From assembly GCF_028858725.1 (NCBI RefSeq), contig NC_084763.1, positions 22,005,501 to 22,069,500 of the forward strand: a DNA stretch of 64,000 nt, in the 5' to 3' direction. Positions 1 to 13,200 of this stretch are shown piece after piece. The notes beneath the pieces are model-generated. The model was given only the letters and a program-made list of their open reading frames with translations. It did not search any database and was not told where the DNA came from. The stretch comes from Colius striatus (Eukaryota; Chordata; Aves; Coliiformes; Coliidae). The number at the start of each line of letters is the position of its first letter. The first letter of the stretch is position 1. The translations under genes were made by a program, and so were the position numbers.

Positions 1-1112
1 TTTGAATGATCAAGTTATAGAAACTCCAGTCTAAACCTGCCATATCCTACTGCAAGTTTTTCCACAGCATAGCCATATCATACAACTAAAGTGTTGGTAT
101 TTCCTTTAACTTTCCCACCAAACAATTTTCCATGAGATAGATAGAAAGTAAAACCCTCGTATTGTCAGTGTATCCAGCTGGCCTTTTACTATTGAAAATG
201 ATAATCTCTTGAGACATTTAGATAAACTGTGTTAAGGAAGAAAGATTCCAAGCTGGATTTGACAAGGTAATACCATTTTTAGCTTCACATGCATTTTGCT
301 TAACTTTCGAAGGAAAAGTACTTAATAACCCCAGAGAAAAGAAGGGATGGTGACCAGCTGTACACTTCAGAAAACCAAATTGCTTCCCTGGCAAGCTCAA
401 GGTCATAATGGTGACCTTGAAAAATATTGCTGAAACAATAAACATCATGAAATAATGAATGAGTTATTAATTGGAATAATTTAATATGCATGCATGTGTG
501 GAGACTATTAAAAGAATGGGGAAAGGGAACTGACTTTAATACCCTATTTTTCATCCTCCTGTCTCTCTGTGGTTGAAACTGTGATAATCGTGTTCTGCCA
601 TAGAACTTTGTGCAATGATAGTAAGGAATGCTAGGATATAAGTATGCCAACAAAGTGTGTTTACTATATAAATAAATCAATAAATTAGTGTCTGGCAGTG
701 GAATTGTATATGTGTGTGTCTCTTGGAAATGTACTGTGAAGAACTTGGGCATTGGTACTTTGCCTTCTCTCTTTAATACAGAAGAATGCGCTGATGCAGA
801 ATAACAAACAAATAGTAATAATTTGTATTAACAATGGTAACTGCAATTGTATTAGCTAAGAGGAAAAAAAAGCTGTGAAGTACTAGTTTCAACCAAGTCA
901 GATAGTTCAGAAGATGCAGGATGTCTGCAGAGGAGTCTTTCAAATTTTGGCAGTTTTATGATTGACTTCCTAGTCCTAGCCAGCTTTTTACATTAAATCA
1001 GTGTTCCTGTGTTCTCTATTCTATTTTCCAATTGAAATGGGATAATTTCTCACTTGACATAAAGTTAAAATTCAACATTTAGCTATGTGGTTCCCTGTGT
1101 CAATTTCAATAG
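1..1112 (+). other. ANKRD28: ANKRD28 intron, 3' part
   Basis: Intronic sequence upstream of the first readable exon. It is AT-rich and ends in the acceptor TTTCAATAG. I see no exon, repeat family or RNA gene in it; the open frames on the minus strand have no coding character. Confidence 0.6.
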
Positions 1113-1224
1113 GTGCCTGGAATACTTGCTAAGAAACGATGCCAATCCGGGGATCCGAGACAAACAAGGATACAATGCAGTTCATTATTCAGCTGCTTAC
1201 GGTCATCGCTTGTGTCTTGAACTG
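1113..1224 (+). CDS. ANKRD28: ANKRD28 coding exon 1 of window
   Basis: It enters with one base of a split codon and encodes [16 protein letters not shown] through GHRLCLEL. The donor is GTAAGA. It covers the helix of one ankyrin repeat and most of the next ([11 protein letters not shown]). Confidence 0.95.
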
Positions 1225-4200
1225 GTAAGAAAATGTATCATAGATGAAAGCTGTAGCAACTGCTCTTACAGACTATATTGTAGAGGCCAGGGGCTTCCTT
1301 TACTGCTTCATCCATAAGCTAGGTCAGTGGTGGAGTGTGGCCCCTGTGAAGATAAATATTTAAGCACTTCATACTCTTAGAATAGGGTCAGTAGCTAAGA
1401 TGCTAGACACTGGCTTAAAAAGATAATACATTCTGAGGTTAAGAGATAAATGGGTGCGGATGTTGGGATCTCAGTTTTGTTTTGTTTCTTGACTCACATT
1501 TTTTTTCATGATGGCTGAAATAAGATAACCACAGGTTATTTTACTGAGAAGTGTTAAGAAATTTCACAAATGTCACCTGAATGAGCAGATAAAAATGTAG
1601 GGAAAACCTGTCAAGTAAGGGTACCATTTAAAAACAGCCACGTAATAGAATTTTAGATAATAAAGCCTCAGGTGTTTTTTATTAATCCTTCTGTAAAAAG
1701 GTATATGCTATTTCATGTGTTACTTTTATCTTCTTTGTGTTACATACCTTAGTATTTTTATATGGATTGTGCTTTTATATCAAATATATTGAAACGTGAA
1801 TTCTGAATGTTTCTAATTGCAGATTGCAAGCGAAACACCTCTAGATGTTGTAAGTGTGTATTACTTCTCACTGTTAAAGTACTTCTGTACAGCAAAAGGG
1901 AACATGGGATTTTAAAAATACAGTTTATTTTTAGACTTATTAAACCATTTCTTACAATTTGGATTTAATTGCCTTTCAGAATTTTGAATTAAGTTATTTT
2001 TAAGCCTTTTTTCATCTTAAACATTTACATGACAATATTGTATGTGTGATAATGAAAAATAGTGATCTGAATGTATCTTGTGTCCTTCACATACTGTGAA
2101 TGTCTTAATTCTACTAGTGTACTAAATTAAATATTGTCTTGTAAAAAATAGAAATGTGCATGTTTAGATATTTTGATCCGGTTTTATAGTGCTTGTGTCT
2201 CTTGGAGTCCATTTCTTCTCTTTGGGAAATGTTTCTCTGCTCTGAGAAATCAGTCCTGTCTTTTGGCTTTCCATATTGTTTTCTTGCTGACTTCACCTAG
2301 CCGAAGTGCTTACTTGTTTGGTTTGGGTGGGTTTTTTTCCTACTACAGCTGTTCTCACCTGTCCTTGACTTGCCTTTGTATGCATTTCATCTCTGATTTC
2401 ACACAGCTGCTTCAGGAAAAATAACACTTTTAAATACTTCTTTTAGTTTCTGTTTCAATTGTTGTATTGTTATGCAAAATTAAACAACCGCACTTGGGAG
2501 ATGAATATGAGGAAGGGATTGCAGTCACTGCAATTCAAACTCTTTATAAGGTTGACGGGGATCCAGAATTCCAAAGGAAACTGTAGTGTTATCCTTACTA
2601 TTTTTCCTCCTTTATTTTTCAAACTCTGTATACTGGAAACTGTAGTAATTATTGGTGGATGTTTTTAAAGGTGAGAGGTTTTTTTGACTCACTCTGATTT
2701 TTCTCTTTCTGTTAAGCTAATGGAAACATCAGGTACTGACATGCTGAATGACTCGGACACCAGAGCACCTATAAGTCCACTGCATTTAGCTGTAAGTATT
2801 TCATTCTTTAGTGGTGATAGCTCATCTAATTGAAAACAGTCGTTGACATACCTTTATTCATTCTGGATTTTTTTTTAAAAGGGATCAGTACCAATAAATG
2901 AAATGCAGGAATATACACAAATGTTCCTGAGTGAGCTACACAGGTGGATTTTTGCATTTCATGTAAAGCTTCCTTCATGGAACAACTTTCATTTGGAATT
3001 CTAATTGAGATTTATGTTGTAATTTATGCTGCTGGAACTTTTAGAAGACTTGTTCTATCAAGCAGTAATGAGTTCTTTATCAACATTTACCCTCGTTGTT
3101 TAGCATGAAAAATATTTATCCTTAATACTTTAAGAGAGGTTTGCATGAAGAGTAGTGTAGAAGAGGACCTGATGAATCTGCCTTTATAAATATTCTCAAA
3201 ATACAGAATAACTAGTTCAGTACATAGCTTTCATCTTTTTGCTGGACTTTGAGCAATTGAAAAGCCATAAGGGACTTTACGAAAATAGCCTGTCTCCTGC
3301 ATTGCACATATATATGTGTGTGTCTCTATGTCCATGTGTCTGTCTCTGAAGTAAGAAGTAAACTTTAGTATGGGTAAATGAGAGCAGTTAGAAGAGACTG
3401 TTCCTGGAAATGATGAGTTAAATGAGTTTTATCTGGGGGCAGAGGTTATGTATCCTTGAATATACATATTAATTTTTTAATGGAAATTATGAAACCATAG
3501 TTGTAGATGTTTATTTTCATTACTAACGTTGACACTTTGTCTTGACACATACCTACAGAATATTCTCTGTGCTATCTTTTATCCTTGTGATCCATTCTGA
3601 TCTCTTAACTGTTTCATCCCAAGTCCCTTCTGTTTTACTATTTATGTTAACAGTAGCTAATTGCACTGTATTCTTTTTACTTAGAAATTTTACTGGCTTT
3701 TTCCTGTTCAAATATATTATTTTTAAAACTAAGAGCAATGATTTGCTTGCAATATGCTCCTCACCTGAGGGTAATGTAACTATAATATAAAGCAATGAAA
3801 CATGCAGTATTCAAAATACTGGTAGTTGTACTAATTGGGGATGGGCAGTTTTCTGAAAGTAGTTTCAGTTGCTGACTGAAAGGATAAAATGGAAAAAAAC
3901 CACCAACACTCTTGTGGAAATGGTGGCCTTTTTTTAATCATTACTATTGTAACTACTTACATGCTGTTTCGGTAGCTCTTCCATGTGTTAAAACAAAAAT
4001 ACTTTCTGCACAGTTTAATTTATGTAGTCCTAGTAAGAAAAACAAAAATGCAGAGGATGGGAAAACTAAAGGATTTTGTTATTCTTGTAGGCCTATCATG
4101 GCCACCATCAAGCTCTGGAAGTGCTGGTACAGTCGCTGCTGGACCTTGATGTGAGGAATAATAATGGAAGGACGCCATTGGATCTTGCTGCCTTTAAGGG

Positions 4201-7200
4201 ACACGTGGAATGTGTAGATGTGCTTATTAATCAAGGAGCATCAATCTTGGTGAAAGATTATGTTGTAAAGAGGACCCCAATACATGCTGCAGGTATGTGC
4301 TCACTGCTGATCTCTAAAAGTGGATCATCTTTGTATTCAGAAGTGTCTATCATTAACGTTCCAAGAAATGTGCCCTTGTGGCCAAGAAGGCCAATGGCAT
4401 TCTGGGATGCATCAAGAAGAGTGTGGCCAGCAGGTCAAGGGAGGTTCTTCTACCCCTCTTCTCTGCCCTGGTGAGGCCTCATCTGGAGTCCTGTGTCCAG
4501 TTCTGGGCTCCTCAGCTCAAGAGGGGCAGAGAACTTCTGGAGAGAGTCCAGCACAGGGCCACCAAGATGATCAAGGGTATAGAACACCTTTCATATGAGG
4601 AAAGGCTGCGGGAACTGGGGCTGTTTAGTCTGGAGGAGATTGAGGGGTGATCTTATTAACATTTATAAATATCTAAAGGGTGGGTGTTCGGAGGTTGGGA
4701 CATCCCTCTTCTATTGTATCTCGCAACAGGACAAGGGGTAATGGGATGAAGCTGGAACACAAAAAGTTCCACTTAAATATAAGAAAAAACTCTTTCACTG
4801 TGAGGGTGAGGGAGCAGTGGAACAGGCTACCCAGAGGGGTTGTGGAGTCTCCTTCCTTGGAGGTCTTCAAGACCCACCTGGACATGTTCCTATGTGACCT
4901 GATCTAGGTGAACCTGCTTCTGCAGGGGAGTTGGACTGGATGATCTCTGGAGGTCCCTTCCAACCCCTACCATTCTATGATTCTGTTATTCTATGAAATG
5001 GTGTTTAGGAGGAGGTAATGACTTTTACGATCTATGCAATGCTGATAAAGGTGTAACAAAACAGTTGTGGGTAGAAACCAGTATTAACCCAGTAAATAAT
5101 TTTGGGTTGAGGAATGCTGTTCCACACTGCTTTCTGGAAGGATTACTTGTGCTTATCTGTTCAGCTAGTGAGGGTAGCTATGCTAGCAGGTGCCACTGAC
5201 ATGGTTCTGTTTCTCTCCTCATCTTTCACACAGCTCAAATTGTAGGTGCAAATTTAGATACATGAATTGTGTTGCCCGTCTTTGGCATAAAATGTTTCTA
5301 AAAATGTCAGGAGCCTTGGAGAATTTTGTCATTTTGAGGAGAGACATGAAAACTATGCCTTGTTATTTTTCAAAGGAGTTAAATGACTCTAGGGTGTTTT
5401 CAAAATAGCAGCAACCCTTTGCAATATTTTCTCGCTGCCTTTACTAGAAAAAATCTGTAAACCTACCTTTCTCAAGGTCTGGCATTTGTGCTATATTCTT
5501 TTCTTTTATTCTCTCAGAAAACAGGCTTATTTAAGTTGACATTTGTAGTTACAGTGTGGCAGAAAAGTTGTTGTAAAAAGAGCATTATGTACAAAACAAT
5601 CATCATTCTAACCATTTAATTTGTTGTGTGTGAGCACAAGCCATATTCTTCTGTTTGATTTAGCTTCTCCTGACTTCTGTTTGGGTTTCTGTCAGTTAGA
5701 GAAGCAACAATTGTCACTGTTCCGATGTGGGCTGAATACAGCAGCTGTATGTCAGAAGTAATTTCCTCTCAAACAAGCAATCATTTATCTTTCATGAGTT
5801 GCATTTAAATGTGATTTCTCAATTTTTTGTTTCTTTTTCCTTTTTAAGAAACTGCTCAGTTAATTATTTTGGTGCATTACGTTTCCTTCCCCTCTTTCTA
5901 AATGTGATTTCAGTTATTTCATAACTATACATATGCTACACTTGCTAACAAAGTCTGTGTATGACTGGCTAGTTATGTATTTAACTGTGCCTTAAAAGGC
6001 AAAAGTTATGCTAATTGCCATGTTTAATTATTCTTGTGGAGTTGTTTAAGTATAAATTCTAACTATTGTTAATGTATGCAGCCTCATTTGTATGTAAAAA
6101 CCAAATACTTGTTGGCAATTGACAGTTGGAATCACTTATTTTGATGCTGTACAACTCGGAATGCCTTACTTCTGAAATAATTTTCTACTGTTCAAGTTCT
6201 TTGTCTTTAATTCAAGTTACAACAACGCTGTATAGTGAGTTCTCAAGCTAACAGGTTGTAGTCTGAGGAGGTTACTGTTATGTTCGAGCTGTTTACTCAA
6301 AGGCAGTTAATGTAAAACTCGTATTTTTATGACATTTTACAGCAACAAATGGTCACTCGGAATGTTTGCGGCTATTGATAGGAAATGCAGAACCACAGAA
6401 TGCAGTGGACATTCAAGATGGAAATGGACAGTGAGTTTAACCAATACAGATTCTGTTCTTTGCAAGTTGTTGCATTTCATGAAAGGAAAAACAAACATAT
6501 TACATTGGTGATTTTTAATTTGCTTTCAAGGGAGATGGTCTTTGAAGTAGGGTAAACGTAATTGTGTGTTTTGCAATAAACGTAATGTTGGCCATGAAAA
6601 GTGTTCATGTTCAGCTAGGAGGAGGCTAAAATGTGTCTTACTGCAAACAAGGATTCTAGTACATTAATCAGGACTTCTCAATTAGGGTATATTAACTTAT
6701 TTTCTTGAATATAAAAACCAAATCTGGGTGATATTCTTGGAGTGAAGGTACTATTAGAGAGGGTCATTGAGGATGTAAATTTTAAGAGTTGTCCAAAAAG
6801 ACAGTAGTTGTTATATTTCAGCAGAGTGCTAGTTTGTTAAATTTCCATGTAGATTACAGTTCTTTTCATTCTCCACTTAGGACTCCTCTGATGTTGTCAG
6901 TTCTCAATGGGCACACCGACTGCGTTTATTCTCTCCTTAACAAAGGAGCAAATGTAGATGCCAAAGATAAGTGGGGAAGGACAGCATTACATAGAGGGGT
7001 AAGAGAATGTTCCTTTTCTGTCCTTTGAGTGTTATAACTACTAATTTCAATAGCAAACTTAATACGTAGCGTTAGTGAACTTCTCATTATTCTCATTTTG
7101 CCATTCTTAATTTTTTTATTATCGTTTTAGTTGCTTTCAAAAGTCAAGTTTTTGCCTGGTTGCTACGTACCCTCAGAATTCTTTTGGATTTCTAGAGTCT

Positions 7201-10200
7201 CTTAATCTTTCTATGAAGTGTTGACTGGAGAAGTCTCTGAGCACAGCTTTTTGGATGGGGTGGGGTTAGTGTTAATGGCAAGAAGAAAAGCGTGATACAT
7301 GCCATATGCCAGGGTTTGGGGTTTTTTTTATAGTCTCTGTCAGATAACACAATTGAATGAACCCTAGAGATTAGCAGTTCATTCAGTGTTACTCCAAGAA
7401 ATTATTCTGTCATATACATTCCTATTTTTCAAACAGATTGTCTCTTTCCAGGAATAAAAGTAATAACTGTGCTTATTTTGGTATTACTTAAAAATGTAAG
7501 AAGTTGCCTGGAGTTTGCTTGCTTTGGTTACATGCCTTGGCTTATATAAGTGAATATTTGCAAACATGCTCTTTCTTGTTTCCCACAGGCAGTTACTGGG
7601 CACGAGGAATGTGTGGAAGCATTGCTTCAACATGGTGCTAAGTCCTTATTACGAGACTGTAGGGGACGAACCCCTATACACTTGTCAGCTGCATGTGGAC
7701 ATATAGGTGTTCTAGGAGCTCTCCTGCAGTCAGCTACAGCTGTGGATGCAGTACCTGCAATAGCAGACAATCACGGCTATACATCACTGCATTGGGCCTG
7801 CTATAATGGTAAAATACACTAAAAGTGCAAATACAGGTCTAAACCAATTTGTTGATGTTGAGATAGAAGTTACTGTCCGTAAAAGCAATGTGAAGTCAGT
7901 CGTCTTTGGTTCATGTTAGTCAATGTGAGAGTATGACAGACATGGTATCTTGAGGGGGAGTACATTAACATCTAATACATAATATGAGGTGTTTATTTTT
8001 GTTATAAACCACCTTCTTAGTTTTATGCCTCAAGAGTCTTTCAAGAAATTAATCATAGTACCTGTGAATAGAAACGTGCCACACTTCCCCCAAAAAGACC
8101 TTCACAGGGAGTCTTGGGGGAGACTGTTTCATAGCAAATCTTTTTTTAAACTTGCTTCAAATCAACTCGCTAGGCCTAATAAGCTAAAATATACGAAAGT
8201 CATTCAGTAAGGATTAGTTCTTTACTGATTCTTTACTTCACTGATACTTTTCTTGTATTTGGAGGTGAGAGGCCTTAACATGTAGGAAAAATTAATTCAA
8301 CTTCTTTGCTGAAGATTTTGTTCTGTGCATTCCTTTACAGCATCGTAGAGGCACTCATTCATTTCACCTCTGAGTCACACGATAGAGAAAGATCAAGAAA
8401 TAATGGTTTAAAGCATCATTTTACTAATAATTTTTAAGTGAATAACTAACTAGACTGTCTTTGCAGCTGAAGCAACAGGGTAATACACTGATAATTTGAA
8501 CTAGAATTACATCTCTTTAGCTTATTCATGAAATGAAACTCTTGCAGCTCACTTCATTTTCAGTGACCACAGTAAAATGGAACTGAAATATGCTTGATTT
8601 GTAGAAAAAAAATTGACAGGACCTGTGAAAATACAAGTCTTCAGACATCAATGAATGTTGAACTAAAGTTCTCTGCATATACACAGAGGTTAAACAGATA
8701 GTTTAAATCATGAGCTACCTCTACAGAAGCAGGCTACAGAACTTTGAAAACAGTAGTGTAATAGATTGAACATGTTCTTCACCTTTTGTTATGACTGTCA
8801 ACTTGGTTTTTTTCCTCTGGGTTTAGCAAGACCATGGAAAAAAAACAACTTTCAAATGGTGGAGATGTTTTCATGTAGGCTAAGTGGTGAATTTATGGAA
8901 GAGTTTGAAATGTAAAGAACTAGATTATGTATTCTGGATATTCTTGAGACAGCATGAGATCTTAGTTTACAGTGTTGATTTTTCAGGATTCTAAAAATAT
9001 CTTAGTTCCTAACAGTATCCCTGTCAAATACAACCAGTGTGTCTTTTGGAACTAACATAAAATATTACTTAATCTGATTTAGATACCTGTTCTTTGTTGT
9101 AATCCACACATAGACTTTTTCCCTTTTTTTTTCTTTTTTAATTCTTAATTCTTGTGTTTGCTTTAGGTCATGACAGTTGTGTAGAGCTGCTCCTGGAACA
9201 GGAGGTTTTCCAGAAAATGGAAGGAAATTCCTTCAGTCCATTGCATTGTGCTGTGTAAGGAAGTACAAAATTATTCTTTATAGATTTCATTGCTTTATTT
9301 AACAAAAGATTTATCATTCTGTAAATAACAGGCTGTTTAATTCATTATAGGATAAATGACAATGAAGGTGCTGCAGAGATGTTAATTGATACACTAGGTG
9401 CTGGTATTGTAAATTCAACAGATTCAAAAGGAAGGTAAGAGTGTAAATACCCAATGGTAATGTGATAAAGTAGCTATGCTGAACTCTGTAATGATTTGGG
9501 GTTTTTCTTCTTAGTACTTAATGTTTTTTCAGCCTTCTCCCTCTTTTACTCTTTGAAGATTTTTTTTTTGTGCTAGGTATAATTTTAGGTTTTTAAAAAA
9601 TCTTGATTCAATAAACTTGATTTGGCTTTTTATTAGGCAAGTTTGAACGTGTTGTAAATTGTATCACTTTGTGGATAGTATTTTATGCAGATTTTACTTT
9701 TTCTGAATCAAATTGTATCTCTGTTATAAACTACATGGGAGGAATTACTTGAAACTTAAAGGTGGCTTTCTAAAGGCAGCAGTCCCAACTCCAGCAATAC
9801 TGATTTCAAAGGATCAGAGGCAGGCACTGCCCAGTTTTTATACCTGCAGTATCACAGTCAGGATGCCCCTTTGAGTAAAGCAGAAAGTGTGGCTGAACTT
9901 GGCTATATTGTCTTTTGATCTGTTGTAGAACTCCTCTTCATGCAGCAGCTTTTACTGATCACGTTGAGTGTCTACAGCTTCTGCTCAGTCACAATGCTCA
10001 AGTAAATGCTGTAGATTCTTCTGGGAAAACACCTTTAATGATGGCTGCAGAAAATGGACAGACGAATACAGTTGGTAAAGAGAAAGCTTTATTTCTGCTC
10101 TTAGCTCTGGTAACGTTTCTGTGGGTAAGGTTGCCTTATAGTTGACATTCTTGTGGATATACTTTGTAAAAATTATGTTTTCATTTTGCACAAATGTAAG

Positions 10201-13200
10201 CCATTAAGACTTCAAGGAATATCCTTTTAGTTAATACAAATCTTTATTTCCCCAGAGGTGCTGGTTAGCAGTGCTAAGGCTGATCTGACTTTGCAAGACA
10301 GTTCTAAGAACACAGCACTCCATTTGGCTTGCAGCAAGGTGCGTGCGTAGTCTGACTGATGGGTGCTCAGCTTGTGTTATCAAGAGCTGGTTGCAAATGT
10401 TAACTTATTACTTTGAAAAGACATTCAGAGCTGGTTTTGAAGAGTATTTGTCATGTGACAGATGTTTGTTCTGTGTTAAGGGTCATGAAACTAGTGCCTT
10501 GTTAATACTGGAGAAGATTACGGATAGAAACCTCATCAATGCCACCAATGCAGCCTTGCAAACGTACGTACCAACAGCGAGTCTGTTTTACAGAGGAGTT
10601 TTGGTGTCTGTCTTTCTCATAAAAAGGAATATTTTTCAGGTCCTTTTTCCAAATTGGTTTAATTTAAATTCCTTAATAGGTACCAAGAGTTGAACCAACT
10701 TGAAGTGAAACAGCGTTTCACTCGTACTTAGGGTACAATCCTTGCTGAAGAAGAACCTTTAGCTTTCTGCTAGTAAAGGACACCTATTCCCGCTCGGATG
10801 AAAGACTGTTATCTATTAAATATAGTGTAGTATATATAGTAGTCTTAGTATATGTATAGTATTCTTAATGCTTCATCAGGATTTTCTCTCAAGTAAAATT
10901 AAGCCTATTTTGTTTGCCTAGTCACAAGGCAAACTTAAAAATTTAGTGCTATGTCTTACTGGGGAATATATATCAGGCTGAGCTATTAAAGTGACTCTTC
11001 TGCTTTTTTTCCTTTTAAAGAAGGCATTTGTGTTATAAGCAGTATTTGACACCTGACATGTAGCTGAGTTGGGCACATGAATTGTTAGCCTGATTTAATG
11101 ACTGTCACAGACCACTTAGAAAAAACTCACCAGAAGCTGCAAGCAGCTTGCATATTTCTCTGGCCTTACTTCCCTTCTGGAATCTATTGTGTTCAGACTC
11201 CTACAGTTCTTCCAACTATTCCCAGTGATCTGCTTGATCTAAGGAGTTAAGGCTGCTTCTTCTGCTCTTGGTGCTCACCATGGTCAACCTTGCAGCATGC
11301 AATAACCAGAAAGCAGGAAAGGGATTGATTGCCTCATTTCTGTGTGAAGTGGGGATGTCTTGAAAGAAGGGAAAGCAAAAATGAGATGGGAACAGAAGAG
11401 GGAAAGTGTGCTACCACAGGCTCACGTAATTCCACTCACATACTTTGGCTCATGTGGTCTGATCAAGAAATGTCATGGGGAAAAATAGGTACATATTTTC
11501 CCCTCCATGAAATGTTTACATAAATTGCAAGATTTTAACAGTTGTTTGAAATATTGCTGGTTTAGCAAATGTTTTAATAACTGCACTGACTTTCTAAACA
11601 GCTTAATGTTCTGTTTTTTTTGGGCAAGATAAGCATTAGAATTGCTGGCCTCTGTATTAAAATTACTTTGATTATAATATATTTTTTCACTGTATCTGTG
11701 TGTGCAGTAGTTCTTGAATTTTAATACTTTAATATCAGCACCGTAGATACAACTGCTCCTGTTTTACCTTATGCGTTTGGCAGAAGGGAAGTAAGCTGAT
11801 TATTCTTTTTCCTGCTGAGTGGTGGTAGAGTTTTATTTAAGCCAGTGGGACCCAATTTTGAAAAACTGTTGCATGTGAAAAAGTTCTAATTAGAATATTT
11901 GAGGTAAAGCAACATTTTCCTTGATAGATGAAGTCACCGCAAAATGGAGTTGTAGTTAACAGTTTGAGGTTTTGAAAAGTAATCTGCTTTTCTTGCCTTA
12001 TGCATTATGCTGTAAGGGAGTTTTTTTATCTCTAGTCACAGTGGAATCTAGTGGTTTCTAAGAGGCAGATTGATGAAATAGTTCTGTACTTCTATGCATT
12101 TATATGCAATAAAATATGACCATCATTCTGCTGTTAATATTCTCATGATTATTGCCAGTGATATGCAGTAACTCTCAGATGTGAGGATAGCTGTTAAAAC
12201 AGTTTGGTGAAGGATTTGTCAACAGCAGGGTACTAGATGTTTCTAACTTTTTAATGTGATAAAGTTCATAAGCAAGTGGGTCTTTTCTAGCAGCTTCTTC
12301 CTTACTATGTGGTGCCATAAAAAGAAGAAAGTACACAATTGTTATTGTAGTTTCTTTACAGTAAGAGATTTACTGTTTTTGCACTTTAGATATTATATCC
12401 ACAGTATTTATATAATGTGTAAATAACTTTAAAATATAAATTTAACTAGATGCAAGATCTATCTGTCTTAATATCTTATTTTAAGGTTTACATATGAGTT
12501 TGCTTGTTTTCACAGACCTCTGCATGTTGCTGCCCGGAATGGACTAACGGTTGTAGTTCAAGAGCTTTTAGGGAAGGGAGCAAGTGTACTTGCTGTAGAT
12601 GAAAATGGTAAGAAAAAAGTAACTTTGTTTCCCTATAAGGAACTGTGATTTTAAACTCTGAATAGCAATAACCCTTTGGAAACAGGAGCCTTGCAGTATG
12701 TTTCTCCATAGAAAAAAAAGTGTTGGTAACGAATCATTTTAATAAAGCAGCAGAAGCATAACGCATACCAGAAATGGTCAGAAAAACATAATGTTCAGAG
12801 TAAAATATAACTTTCAGCTATTGAGAAGCTGGATTGAATTGCCATTCATTTTGTCACAATAGGTATTTTGGGGTTAACTTTTAAAAGCAAGTGTGACTTA
12901 CAGATCTCAGTTACTGGTCTCAAGCTTCTGGCTCTTTTAGAGTTTTCTGGCACATGAAAGTAAGAAAAAGTAACTGCTTTATCAGAGAGAATAAATCCTA
13001 TACCTTGTGAAAACAAAAGTAAATTAGATCTACTGACTTCTTATTTGCATGTTTTCTTGTAAGACATCTGTGGCCTTTGAAGCTCTGCTTTTAAAATGTA
13101 AGAACTCCTGCTTATATGCCATACCCTAATGTCTCATAAATGAAAGCAGTAGCTGGTGTTGAGGTGACGGTGTTACAGTTTTTTTGCCTTTCCTTGTGAT

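Noticed and set aside
4378..4650. 90-codon ORF in an ANKRD28 intron
   Set aside because: It is the C-terminal end of CR1 reverse transcriptase, not a host gene.
10343..10693. 116-codon ORF across an ANKRD28 exon
   Set aside because: Intron read-through around the real exon 10481-10563; the frame from the preceding exon stops at a TAG four codons past its donor.
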